From: Aldersonia sp. NBC_00410
GTDB lineage: Bacteria; Actinomycetota; Actinomycetes; Mycobacteriales; Mycobacteriaceae
NCBI RefSeq assembly: GCF_026342035.1
Contig: NZ_JAPENM010000004.1
Coordinates: 186,001-250,000 of the forward strand
Direction: 5' to 3'
DNA length: 64,000 nt
Part shown: positions 25,834 through 33,668 of the stretch, one piece after another
Layout: each line of letters begins with the position of its first letter
How positions within the stretch are numbered: the stretch's first letter is position 1
Made by a program: the position numbers and the translations under genes
The notes under the pieces: generated by a model
Databases searched by the model: none
What the model saw: only the letters and a program-made list of their open reading frames with translations
Told to the model about the DNA's origin: nothing

Positions 25834-27009
25834 TCAGGCGACGCCGTCCGCGCGCGCCGCGGCCGCGACGGCCTCGGCCACGGCGGGGGCGACCCGCGGG
25901 TCGAGCGGGCTCGGCACGATCTTCTCCGGGCCGAGTTCGTCGGCGACGACCGACAGGATCGCCTTCGCGGCGGCGATCTTCATGTTCTCGGTGATGCGAC
26001 GCGCACCCGCGTCGAGCGCACCCTTGAACACGCCGGGGAAGGCGAGCACGTTGTTGATCTGGTTCGGGAAGTCGCTGCGGCCGGTCGCGACGATCGCGGC
26101 ATGTTTCTTCGCGTCCTCGGGCAGGATCTCCGGGTCCGGGTTCGACAGCGCGAACACGATCGAGTTCGGGGCCATCGAGGCGATGAGCTCCTCGGGGATC
26201 TTTCCGGCAGACACACCGAGGAACACGTCGGCGCCGTCGAGTGCCTCGGCCGCTCCGCCGTGCACGCCGCGCGGGTTGGTCCGCGCCGCGAGATCAATCT
26301 TGACCGCGTTGAGATCCTCGCGCGCCGACGAGACGACGCCCTTCGAGTCGAGCACCACGACGTCGTTCACGCCCGCGGCGAGCAGGATGTTGGCGCACGC
26401 GACACCGGCAGCGCCGGCGCCGGAGATGACCACTTTCAAGGGCTCGATGTCGCGATCGAGCACCCGGACGGCGCCGTGCAGAGCGGCGAGCACCACGATC
26501 GCGGTGCCGTGCTGATCGTCGTGCATGACCGGGCAATCGAGCGCGTCGACGACCCGGCGCTCGATCTCGAAGCAGCGCGGGGCCGAGATGTCCTCGAGGT
26601 TGACCGCGCCGAAGCTCGGGCGCAGCCGGATCAAGGTCTCGACGATCTCGTCGACATCTTTGGTGTCGAGCACGAGCGGGATCGAGTTGAGCCCGGCGAA
26701 CTTCTTGAACAGCGCCGACTTGCCCTCCATCACCGGGAGCGAGGCGCGCGGGCCGATATCACCGAGGCCGAGCACCGCGGAACCGTCGCTGACCACCACG
26801 ACGAGCCGGTCGGTCCAGGTGTAGCGCTTGGCCAGTGTCGCATCGGTTGCGATGGCACGGCTGACCTGCGCGACACCGGGGGTGTAGGCGATGGAGAGGT
26901 CCCGTTGAGTCTCGAGCGGCGACGTCAGCTCGACCGAGAGCTTGCCGCCGATATGGCCATCGAAGATGTCCTCATCGGTGATCGCGGAGACAGTGGGGGT
27001 GTGGTTCAT
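25834..27009 (-). CDS. NAD(P)-dependent malic enzyme, short bacterial form
   Basis: A 391-residue enzyme that oxidatively decarboxylates malate to pyruvate. Landmarks are SIAYTPGVAQVSRAIA, TDRLVVVVSDGSAVLGLGDI, the metal-binding VMHDDQHGTAIVV, and the nucleotide-binding VVISGAGAAGVACANILLAAG. It lacks the C-terminal phosphotransacetylase-like domain of longer malic enzymes, so it is the roughly 400-residue type. I chose ATG 27009 (MNHTPTVSA); the longer reading adds 17 residues without conserved features. It supplies pyruvate and reducing power, useful for fatty-acid synthesis in a lipid-rich actinobacterium. Cofactor preference is not determined. Confidence 0.93.
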   Translation of the reverse strand: MNHTPTVSAITDEDIFDGHIGGKLSVELTSPLETQRDLSIAYTPGVAQVSRAIATDATLAKRYTWTDRLVVVVSDGSAVLGLGDIGPRASLPVMEGKSALFKKFAGLNSIPLVLDTKDVDEIVETLIRLRPSFGAVNLEDISAPRCFEIERRVVDALDCPVMHDDQHGTAIVVLAALHGAVRVLDRDIEPLKVVISGAGAAGVACANILLAAGVNDVVVLDSKGVVSSAREDLNAVKIDLAARTNPRGVHGGAAEALDGADVFLGVSAGKIPEELIASMAPNSIVFALSNPDPEILPEDAKKHAAIVATGRSDFPNQINNVLAFPGVFKGALDAGARRITENMKIAAAKAILSVVADELGPEKIVPSPLDPRVAPAVAEAVAAAARADGVA

Positions 27010-27136
27010 CGCTTCGGTCACAACCAATAGGTTTGCACCTCGCGCCCACCCCGAACACACCCGGGTGGAGAATCACTGCGACCCGGTCCGGATTGTGAGC
27101 ACCGCCATCAATCGTTTGCGCTGTTCACCGGCCCGG

Positions 27137-27403
27137 TCAGCCCCACCACTGTGTCCAAAACAACAGCCCGGTAGTGACCAGTACGACCAGGCACGCAACG
27201 AACGCGGCCAGGCCACGCTTGCGATCGGCGTAGATCTGCGCTGCAACGGCGACAATCGCGGCGATGACGTGTCCGCCGATCGACACGCCGCCGGGACCGG
27301 CGAGTCCGTGATCGTCGCCGAAGACCGCGCTGCCGATCACGACCAGGGTCAGCACGACGAGACCGCCCGCGAGCAAGCCGGTGAACGCACGCAATATCCG
27401 CAT
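27137..27403 (-). CDS. Small membrane protein (88 residues)
   Basis: Begins MRILRAFTGLLAGGLVVLTL at ATG 27403, four bases after the stop of the PHP gene, so it is in the same minus-strand transcription unit. Three hydrophobic segments are visible: residues about 5-25, 45-60 and 68-85 (AAFVACLVVLVTTGLLFWTQ). It is likely a three-span inner membrane protein. No family is recognised. Members of this type often sit next to PHP phosphoesterases in mycolate-forming actinobacteria. Confidence 0.72.
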   Translation of the reverse strand: MRILRAFTGLLAGGLVVLTLVVIGSAVFGDDHGLAGPGGVSIGGHVIAAIVAVAAQIYADRKRGLAAFVACLVVLVTTGLLFWTQWWG

Positions 27404-27407
27404 CCGA

Positions 27408-28304
27408 TCAGCGCTCGCCGTCGGACCGGGTCGCCCCGGCGACGAGCACCGAGACACCGGTCGCTCGCGCGGCCAGCGCCTCGAATGCCTCGGGATCGGT
27501 GCTGCATTCCCCGAGTCGCAGGGCCTTGTTGTCGCCGTGGTAATCCGACGATCCGGTGCCGATCAGGTCGAGGCTTGCGGCCAGATGTGCGAGCAGCGCG
27601 CGATCGTCGTCGTTGTGGTCGGGATGGAAGATCTCGAGGCCACCGAGACCAAGCTCGGCGAGTTCCTCGATGTGGTCGAGTGCCAGCAGCCGGCCACGCA
27701 TCCGCGCCCTGGCATGCGCGATCACACTGACACCACCGGCCGCGGCGATCATGGCCACCGCATCGTCGAGCGGCGCGTCGAGCTTCGGCACGTAGTACTT
27801 GCTCTTGCGGGAGAGCAGGTCCTCGAAAGCCTGCCCCACGGAGTCGACCACGCCGGCCGCAACGAGCGCGGCGGCCAGGTGCGGGCGGCCCGCCGAGGTG
27901 CCGACTCGGGCGAGCACGGCGTCCGGGTCGATCGGGTAGTCCGCCGCGATCTTGACCGCCATCGACCGCAACCGCCCGATCCGCTCCTCGCGTTGCCGGA
28001 TCCGCTCGGCAGCGAACGTGGCATCGGCGGGGTCGAACAGGTAGGCCAGCAGGTGCACCGGGACCGGGTCGCCGTCCTCGCCGCGCCCCTCGCACGACAT
28101 CTCCATGCCCCGGACCAGGCGGAATCCGGCGGGCGCGCGATCGAGGGCAGCTGTCGCCTCGTCCCAGCCCGCGGTGGTGTCGTGGTCGGTGATGGCCACC
28201 ACGTCGAGGCCTGCGGCCACCGCGTTGGCGACGAGTTCGGCCGGAGTGTCCGTCCCGTCCGAAGCGTCCGAATGGGTGTGGAGATCGATGCGCACGGGGT
28301 CCAT
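27408..28304 (-). CDS. PHP-domain phosphoesterase (TrpH/RNase AM-like)
   Basis: A 298-residue PHP phosphoesterase. Metal ligands are visible in order: DLHTHSDASDGTDTP at the N-terminus, VAITDHDTTAGWDEA, a Glu in RGMEMSCEG, VSVIAHARARMRG, IFHPDHNDDDRAL and the final GSSDYHGDNK. This set is the trinuclear centre of the PHP family. E. coli relatives (YciV/RnaAM) hydrolyse 3',5'-nucleoside bisphosphates and short RNA 5' ends, a reasonable guess here. The start is ATG 28304 (MDPVRIDLHTHSD). The divergent corA gene starts 56 bases away. Confidence 0.9.
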   Translation of the reverse strand: MDPVRIDLHTHSDASDGTDTPAELVANAVAAGLDVVAITDHDTTAGWDEATAALDRAPAGFRLVRGMEMSCEGRGEDGDPVPVHLLAYLFDPADATFAAERIRQREERIGRLRSMAVKIAADYPIDPDAVLARVGTSAGRPHLAAALVAAGVVDSVGQAFEDLLSRKSKYYVPKLDAPLDDAVAMIAAAGGVSVIAHARARMRGRLLALDHIEELAELGLGGLEIFHPDHNDDDRALLAHLAASLDLIGTGSSDYHGDNKALRLGECSTDPEAFEALAARATGVSVLVAGATRSDGER

Positions 28305-28359
28305 CCTGTCAGTCCCGCGACCGGAGAACGCGCTGCGCGTTCGGGCGTACGATGCGCTC

Positions 28360-29436
28360 GTGCCATCTCTTCCCGCACTGCCGTCGATCCGCACTCAGGG
28401 CCGCCCCGCGGGTGCGCCGCCGCGCGTTCGCGTGCCCGCGTCCGAGGCCGTGGTCGACTGTGCGGTGTACCGCGACGGGCACCGGCTGCGCGGCAGATAC
28501 AGCCACGCGGCCGCGCTGGACGAGGTCCGCGAGCATGGGACCGGTTTCGCCTGGGTCGGCCTGCACGAGCCCGACGAGAACCAAATGGCGGTGATCGCGG
28601 AGACCTACGGGCTGCACGAACTCACCGTCGAGGACGCCGTGCACGCGCATCAGCGGCCCAAGCTCGAACGCTACGACGACCTGCTGTTCATGGTGTTGCG
28701 GACGGTCAAGTACGTCGAGCACGACCTGCGCGAGCCGAGCGAAATCGTCGAAACCGGCGAGATCATGATCTTCATGGGGCCGGACTTCGTGGTGACGGTC
28801 CGGCACGGCGACCACACGCAACTCGCCGGTGTGCGCCGCCGGCTCGAGGCGGACCCGGATCAGCTCGAATTCGGACCGTCGGCCGTGCTGCACGCCATTG
28901 CCGACCACGTCGTCGATACCTATCTCAACGTCACCACCGAGCTCGAACGCGACGTCGACGAGATGGAGGAAGAGGTCTTCACTCCCGGCGGCGACGTCCC
29001 GATCGACGCGATCTACCAGCTCAAGCGCGAGATCGTGGAGCTGCGGCGGTCGGTCACGCCGCTGGCGGTGCCGCTGCAGTCGCTCGCCCGCGGTGCAGCC
29101 GGTTCGATCCCCAAGGAGGTCCGGCGCTACCTGCGTGACGTAAGCGACCACCACGCCACGGTGTCGGAGCGGATCACCGAGTTCGACGAAGCCCTCAGCG
29201 CGCTCGTCGACACCGCGATCGCGAAGATCGCAATGCGGCAGAACACCGATATGCGCAAGATCTCGGCATGGGTCGCGATCGCGGCCGTGCCGACGATGGT
29301 CGCGGGCATCTACGGGATGAACTTCGACAACATGCCCGAACTGCACTGGACCTACGGCTACCCGTTCATCGGCGGGATCGTCGCGGTCATCTGCGCTGGG
29401 CTGTTCTTCACGTTCCGCCGCAACCACTGGTTGTAG
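28360..29436 (+). CDS. corA: CorA-family magnesium/cobalt transporter
   Basis: A 358-residue channel subunit. A long soluble N-terminal domain rich in charged helices is followed by two C-terminal membrane spans. The signature YGMNFDNMPELHW lies between them, and the chain ends FTFRRNHWL. The G-M-N selectivity motif is intact. The start is GTG 28360 (VPSLPALPSIRTQGRP). It would form a pentamer gated by cytoplasmic magnesium. M. tuberculosis CorA (Rv1239c) has a similar length. No magnesium riboswitch could be recognised in the short 5' region. Confidence 0.93.
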   Translation: MPSLPALPSIRTQGRPAGAPPRVRVPASEAVVDCAVYRDGHRLRGRYSHAAALDEVREHGTGFAWVGLHEPDENQMAVIAETYGLHELTVEDAVHAHQRPKLERYDDLLFMVLRTVKYVEHDLREPSEIVETGEIMIFMGPDFVVTVRHGDHTQLAGVRRRLEADPDQLEFGPSAVLHAIADHVVDTYLNVTTELERDVDEMEEEVFTPGGDVPIDAIYQLKREIVELRRSVTPLAVPLQSLARGAAGSIPKEVRRYLRDVSDHHATVSERITEFDEALSALVDTAIAKIAMRQNTDMRKISAWVAIAAVPTMVAGIYGMNFDNMPELHWTYGYPFIGGIVAVICAGLFFTFRRNHWL

Positions 29437-29438
29437 CC

Positions 29439-29478
29439 ACCCGCCGCAATTCGGATAAGGATCGCCGCGACGGCGGGT
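29439..29478. terminator. Weak hairpin between convergent genes
   Basis: ACCCGCCG (29439-29446) and CGGCGGGT (29471-29478) are exact complements with a 24-base loop. They sit just after the corA stop and abut the end of the minus-strand SUFU gene. There is no T tract; the loop is long, so a terminator role is only possible. Confidence 0.3.
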
Positions 29479-30077
29479 CAGAGCGAGGCCGCCGACCGCT
29501 CCGGGTCGTACGGATCGATCCCGGCCTCGCGCCACGCTTCGCGCAGCGCGTCCGCGCCACGCAGCCGGATCCAGGCTGCCTCGGTCGCGGACAGCGGCGC
29601 GGCCTCGAGGAATTGCACCGGCTCGGCGGGTGGGTCGAGCGGCAGGTCGGCGATCTCGCCGACGCCGAGCAGGACGGCGCTGAACGGCGAATCGTGCCAG
29701 AGCGGTTCGCCGAGATCCATCAACCGGTCGACCCCGAGCACGACGCCTTCGACGGCGGGCGATGCGGCCAGCACCGCGAGAGTGCGGTGGATTCCGGACG
29801 CCGTGCCCGCCCCGCCGCGCAGCCGCACCAGCACCTCGGCGCGCGGGCCGCGCACCGGGTCGGTGACAAACTCGTTCGGATCGGCCATCGGGTATCGCGA
29901 ACAGCCGACCGTGGCGTAGGTGACCAGGTCGTTGTCGTCCGGGCCGAACCGCAGCACCTCGACCGGTTCGAGGCCGACGAACGTCACCGAGGCCGCGGAC
30001 GGATGCTCGTCGTGCAGCGCCGTGCACAGATGGGCGCGCACACTGGCCACGACGTCGGTCACCGTTCCATTCTGCAT
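29478..30077 (-). CDS. Suppressor-of-fused (SUFU) domain protein
   Basis: A 199-residue protein starting MQNGTVTDVVASVRAHL at ATG 30077 (GTG two codons after TMQNG is an alternative). The features VTFVGLEPVEVLRFGPDD, YATVGCSRYPMADP, RAEVLVRLRG and the final EAAPLSATEAAWIRLRGADA match bacterial SUFU-like proteins, in which an 'E..PLS..E..W' block lies near the C-terminus. In bacteria the domain often occurs in immunity or accessory proteins; a housekeeping role is possible here. It is a single gene with no visible toxin partner. Confidence 0.78.
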   Translation of the reverse strand: MQNGTVTDVVASVRAHLCTALHDEHPSAASVTFVGLEPVEVLRFGPDDNDLVTYATVGCSRYPMADPNEFVTDPVRGPRAEVLVRLRGGAGTASGIHRTLAVLAASPAVEGVVLGVDRLMDLGEPLWHDSPFSAVLLGVGEIADLPLDPPAEPVQFLEAAPLSATEAAWIRLRGADALREAWREAGIDPYDPERSAASL

Positions 30078-30147
30078 CCGACGATCCGGCGGTCGGCGAC
30101 CACCACCGAGGTGGCGGCGGATAGCCTTGCCGCCGAACGACTCTCGC

Positions 30148-30636
30148 TCAGATCGCCAACCGGGCGAGCAGGTTGCGGGCATGTTCGGCGGACTTCGGGT
30201 CACACAACACGTCGTAGCGTCCGGCGACCAGCTGCATCGTCGAGGCGAAATCGCGCTGACCGCGGGTGGCAGCGTAGGGAATCGAGGTCGAGATCACACC
30301 GAAGACGACACCACCGACGATGCCGACCAACAGCGGCCCGAGCAGGCCGCCGGTGAAGATACCGAGTAGCAGACCGAGGAACACGCCCAGCCAGGCGCCC
30401 GAAACCACACCGCCGCCAAGGACTTTCGACCAGGTGAGCCGTCCGAGCACCCGCTCGACCTGCATCAGGTCCACCCCGACAATCGTCACGTCCTGGACCG
30501 AGAACTGCTGGTCGGCCAGGAAGTCCACCGCGCGTTGCGCTTCGGCGTAGGTGGGATACGAACCGACCGGCCAGCCCGACGGCGGCGTCGGCAAACCTCG
30601 ATCCTGGCGGTTCGCTGGTCCGAGTGGATTCGTCAT
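30148..30636 (-). CDS. General stress protein 17M-like membrane protein
   Basis: A 162-residue protein starting MTNPLGPANRQDRGLPTP. After a short proline-rich head comes SYPTYAEAQRAVDFLADQQF and VQDVTIVGVDLMQVERVLGR, the YflT/GSP17M fold. A glycine-rich double hydrophobic segment follows (GGVVSGAWLGVFLGLLLGIF and GLLGPLLVGIVGGVVFGVIS) and then a C-terminal tail. It corresponds in layout to M. tuberculosis Rv1234. It is probably anchored in the membrane with the soluble domain inside. Function unknown. Confidence 0.85.
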   Translation of the reverse strand: MTNPLGPANRQDRGLPTPPSGWPVGSYPTYAEAQRAVDFLADQQFSVQDVTIVGVDLMQVERVLGRLTWSKVLGGGVVSGAWLGVFLGLLLGIFTGGLLGPLLVGIVGGVVFGVISTSIPYAATRGQRDFASTMQLVAGRYDVLCDPKSAEHARNLLARLAI

Positions 30637-30669
30637 TCCCCCATTGTGCCCCGCTACGGCGGATTGCAT

Positions 30670-31617
30670 TCAGTCCGCGGGTGGGGTGAACGTCTGGGTG
30701 CGGGCCAATCCGGCTGCTCGCCCCTTGGCCGCGATGACCCGCGCCATCTTCGCGCTGGCCTCGTCGATCATCTCATCGCCGAGCATCACCGCACCGCGCG
30801 CGCCGCCCGCCACGGAGGTGTGGAACTCATAGGCATCGAGGATGAGTTCGGCGTGGTCATAGTCGGATTGACGTGGTCTGAAGATCTCGTTGGCGGCGTC
30901 GATCTGACTCGGATGCAGCACCCATTTACCGTCGAAACCGAGCGCCGCCGTGCGGCCCGCCGCTCGCCGGAACGCGTCCACGTCCCGAATCTGGAGGTAC
31001 GGACCGTCGATGGCCTGCAACCCGTGCGCCCGGGCGGCCAGCAGGATCGTCATCAGGATGTGGTGGTAGGCGTCGCCGGTGTCATACCCCTCCGGCTGCT
31101 CCCCCACCACCAGGGTGCGCATGTTGATGCTGGCCATGAAGTCGGCCGGCCCGAACACGAGAGTCTGCACTCGCGGGCCGGCGGTGGCGATCTCGTCGAT
31201 ATTGCGCAGGCCGAGGGCATTCTCGATCTGCGGTTCGATCCCGATCCTCCCGACGGGCAGCCCGTCGGCCTTCTCCAGTTGGGTGAGCAGCAGATCGAGC
31301 GCGATGACCTGTGCCGCCGAGGTGACCTTCGGCAGCAGGATCGCGTCGATATTGGCGCCGGCGCCCTGCACCACGGCGATCACGTCCGCGTAGGTCCATT
31401 CGGTGGTCCAGTCGTTGACCCGCACCACCCGAATCTGGTCGCCCCAGCCGGGCGAGTTCAGTCCGGCGATCACGTTGGCCCGCGCATCGGCCTTCGCCGC
31501 CGGCGCCACCGCGTCCTCCAGATCGAGAAAGACCGCGTCTGCGGGCAGCCCTTTGGCCTTCTCGATCATCTTCGTACTGCTCCCGGGCACGGCGAGCACG
31601 GAACGTCGCGGCCGCAT
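30670..31617 (-). CDS. CitE/HpcH-family C-C lyase (malyl-CoA or citramalyl-CoA lyase-like)
   Basis: A 315-residue HpcH/HpaI-type lyase. Landmarks are PRRSVLAVPGSSTKMIEKA, ADAVFLDLEDAVAPAAKADA (metal and substrate acids), RVVRVND, IDAILLPKV, IGIEPQIENALGLRNIDEI, VFGPADFMASI and FDGKWVLHPSQIDAANEIF. It cleaves or forms a carbon-carbon bond in a beta-hydroxyacyl-CoA. Candidate substrates are malyl-CoA, beta-methylmalyl-CoA and citramalyl-CoA. The ATG follows GGAGGGAG. It is divergent from the CBS/MgtE-N gene. No citrate lyase alpha or gamma subunits are nearby, which argues against true citrate lyase. Confidence 0.88.
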   Translation of the reverse strand: MRPRRSVLAVPGSSTKMIEKAKGLPADAVFLDLEDAVAPAAKADARANVIAGLNSPGWGDQIRVVRVNDWTTEWTYADVIAVVQGAGANIDAILLPKVTSAAQVIALDLLLTQLEKADGLPVGRIGIEPQIENALGLRNIDEIATAGPRVQTLVFGPADFMASINMRTLVVGEQPEGYDTGDAYHHILMTILLAARAHGLQAIDGPYLQIRDVDAFRRAAGRTAALGFDGKWVLHPSQIDAANEIFRPRQSDYDHAELILDAYEFHTSVAGGARGAVMLGDEMIDEASAKMARVIAAKGRAAGLARTQTFTPPAD

Positions 31618-31670
31618 GACACTCCCTCCAGATGAGTCCGAACAAGGATCGACGCTTTAGCCTTGCAAGC

Positions 31671-32942
31671 ATGGCAGCGACGAAGGTGTTCGCCGCCAGG
31701 CTCGCCGGCCTGGTGGTGCTAGGCCCAGACGGCGAGTCTATCGGCCGGGTGCGCGACGTTGTCATAGCCATCCGGCTCAACCGTCTGCAGCCACGCGTCC
31801 TCGGCCTGGTCGTCGAACTTCCCACGCGTAAAAGGATTTTCGTCCCCATGCTGCGGGTCACCGCCATCGAACCCGGTTCCATCACGCTGAACACCGGCAA
31901 CGTGAGTCTGCGCCGGTTCGCCCGGCGCCCGGGCGAGATCCTCGTACTCGCACAGGTTCTCGATTCGCGGGTGCAGGTCGACGATCCGGAACTCGAGCAA
32001 CTGTCCGGAATTGACGTCGTGGTGGTCGATCTCGGTATCGAGCAGCAGCGCACACGCGACTGGGTGGTTTCCCGGATCGCGGTTCGCGCACCTCAACGCA
32101 GGCTCGGTCGCCGCTCGGCGATGCACGTCGTGGACTGGCAGCACGTGCACGGCCTCACCCACCACGAGCTGTCGCTGCCCGGACAGGGCGTCGGACAGCT
32201 TTTGCAGCAGTTCGACGGGCTGCGTCCCGCCGACGTCGCGAACGCACTGCGCGAACTGCCGGAGAAGCGCCGCATCGAGGTCGCGCTCGCCCTCGACGAC
32301 GAGCGGCTCGCCGACGTCGTGCAGGAGCTTCCCGACGACGACCAGATCGAACTGCTCGGCAAGCTCGAAGCAGGCCGGGCCGCCGACGTGCTCGAGGCCA
32401 TGGACCCCGACGATGCGGCCGACCTGCTCGGCGAGTTGCCGGAGAACGAGGCCGAGTCCCTGCTGCGGCTGATGGATCCGCAGGAGTCCGAGCCGGTGCG
32501 ACGGCTGCTCGAGCACTCCCCGGACACCGCCGGCGGGCTGATGACGCCGGAGCCGGTGGTGCTGTCCCCCGCTACCACAGTCGCGGAGGCGCTGGCCCGG
32601 GTCCGCAACCCGGACCTGACCCCGGCGGTCGCGACGCTGGTCTTCGTGGTCCGACCGCCCACGGCAACGCCGACCGGGCGGTACCTCGGCTGTGTGCACC
32701 TGCAGCAGCTGCTGCGCGAGCCGCCGGCGTCCTTGGTCGGCGGTGTCCTGGACACCGATCTGCCCAAACTCGACCCCGAGGACTCGCTCGCCGCGGTGAC
32801 CAGGTACTTCGCCACGTACAACCTGGTCTGCGGCCCGGTGGTGGACGACGAAGAGCACCTCCTCGGCGCGGTCACCGTCGACGACGTCCTCGATCACCTG
32901 CTTCCCGAGGACTGGCGCGAACAGGAGGGTGTCGATGAGTGA
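31671..32942 (+). CDS. PRC-barrel / MgtE-N / CBS domain protein (Rv1232c-like)
   Basis: A 423-residue cytosolic protein with no membrane span. The N-terminal part, ARLAGLVVLGPDGESIGRVR, is a PRC-barrel. Residues about 170-290 carry the superhelical MgtE N-domain repeats (LRELPEKRRIEVALALDDER, LGELPENEAESLLRLMDPQE). The C-terminal part is two CBS modules (VAEALARVRNPDL, GPVVDDEEHLLGAVTVDDVL). The membrane domain of MgtE is absent. It probably senses magnesium or adenine nucleotides and acts with another protein, such as the DUF1003 membrane protein encoded next, which it overlaps by eight bases. Confidence 0.88.
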   Translation: MAATKVFAARLAGLVVLGPDGESIGRVRDVVIAIRLNRLQPRVLGLVVELPTRKRIFVPMLRVTAIEPGSITLNTGNVSLRRFARRPGEILVLAQVLDSRVQVDDPELEQLSGIDVVVVDLGIEQQRTRDWVVSRIAVRAPQRRLGRRSAMHVVDWQHVHGLTHHELSLPGQGVGQLLQQFDGLRPADVANALRELPEKRRIEVALALDDERLADVVQELPDDDQIELLGKLEAGRAADVLEAMDPDDAADLLGELPENEAESLLRLMDPQESEPVRRLLEHSPDTAGGLMTPEPVVLSPATTVAEALARVRNPDLTPAVATLVFVVRPPTATPTGRYLGCVHLQQLLREPPASLVGGVLDTDLPKLDPEDSLAAVTRYFATYNLVCGPVVDDEEHLLGAVTVDDVLDHLLPEDWREQEGVDE

Positions 32943-33495
32943 GAAGTCCACCCAGATCGCCCGGCAGCGCCTCGACACGCCGCGCGAGCCGCGGTTCCGC
33001 GTGCACTTCGACGCCGACGCCGTAGGGCGGGTCGGCGAGACCGTCGCACACTTCCTCGGCACCGGGCGCTACCTCGCGATTCAAACCACGATCGTCATTT
33101 TCTGGATTGCCCTCAACCTGTTCGCCATCCGACTGCAATGGGACCCGTACCCGTTCATCCTGCTGAACCTCGCGTTCTCCACCCAGGCCGCTTACGCCGC
33201 GCCGCTGATCCTGCTCGCGCAGAATCGGCAGGAGAACCGCGACCGCGTCGCGCTGGAAGAGGACCGGATGCGCTCGGCGCAGACGAAAGCGGACACCGAG
33301 TTCCTCGCGCGCGAACTCGCCGCGCTGCGCATCGCGCTCGGCGAGGTCACCACGCGCGACTACCTGCGACGTGAACTCGAGGATCTGCGCGACGCTCTGC
33401 TCTCACCGGAGGAGGACGAACCGGACAGCGAGACCGCGAAAAGTGCGGCCACACGCGGTGGCGGCAAGCCGAAATCGGCGCGCCGATCGGGTTGA
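32935..33495 (+). CDS. DUF1003 membrane protein (Rv1231c-like)
   Basis: A 186-residue protein. ATG 32935 has AGGAGG six bases upstream, which decides it over a GTG at 32929. Two spans (YLAIQTTIVIFWIALNLFAI and PYPFILLNLAFSTQAAYAAP) are followed by the DUF1003 signature LILLAQNRQENRDRVALEED and a charged helical tail ending in basic residues. It is coupled to the CBS/MgtE-N gene by an overlap. The conserved pairing suggests a joint function in ion or membrane homeostasis, which remains unproven. Confidence 0.9.
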   Translation: MSEKSTQIARQRLDTPREPRFRVHFDADAVGRVGETVAHFLGTGRYLAIQTTIVIFWIALNLFAIRLQWDPYPFILLNLAFSTQAAYAAPLILLAQNRQENRDRVALEEDRMRSAQTKADTEFLARELAALRIALGEVTTRDYLRRELEDLRDALLSPEEDEPDSETAKSAATRGGGKPKSARRSG

Positions 33496-33668
33496 TTCCG
33501 GCGCGGCGCCGTGATGGTTGGGCCGATACCGTATCGAGCGTTGTCACCACTATGTAATGTTGGACACGTTAACCAGGGTGACCTCCGCGTCGAATTCGAG
33601 ACCAGTTGAACTGCGACCCGACGGCTCGAAGGTCACCGAAGGGTCTACCGGGGTGGGTGTTTGCCGTA

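Noticed and set aside
28105-28359. Extended N-terminus for CorA upstream of GTG 28360
   Set aside because: The extension covers the 5' part of the PHP gene on the other strand and reads as Ser/Ala/Arg-rich antisense sequence; CorA family length fits the GTG start.
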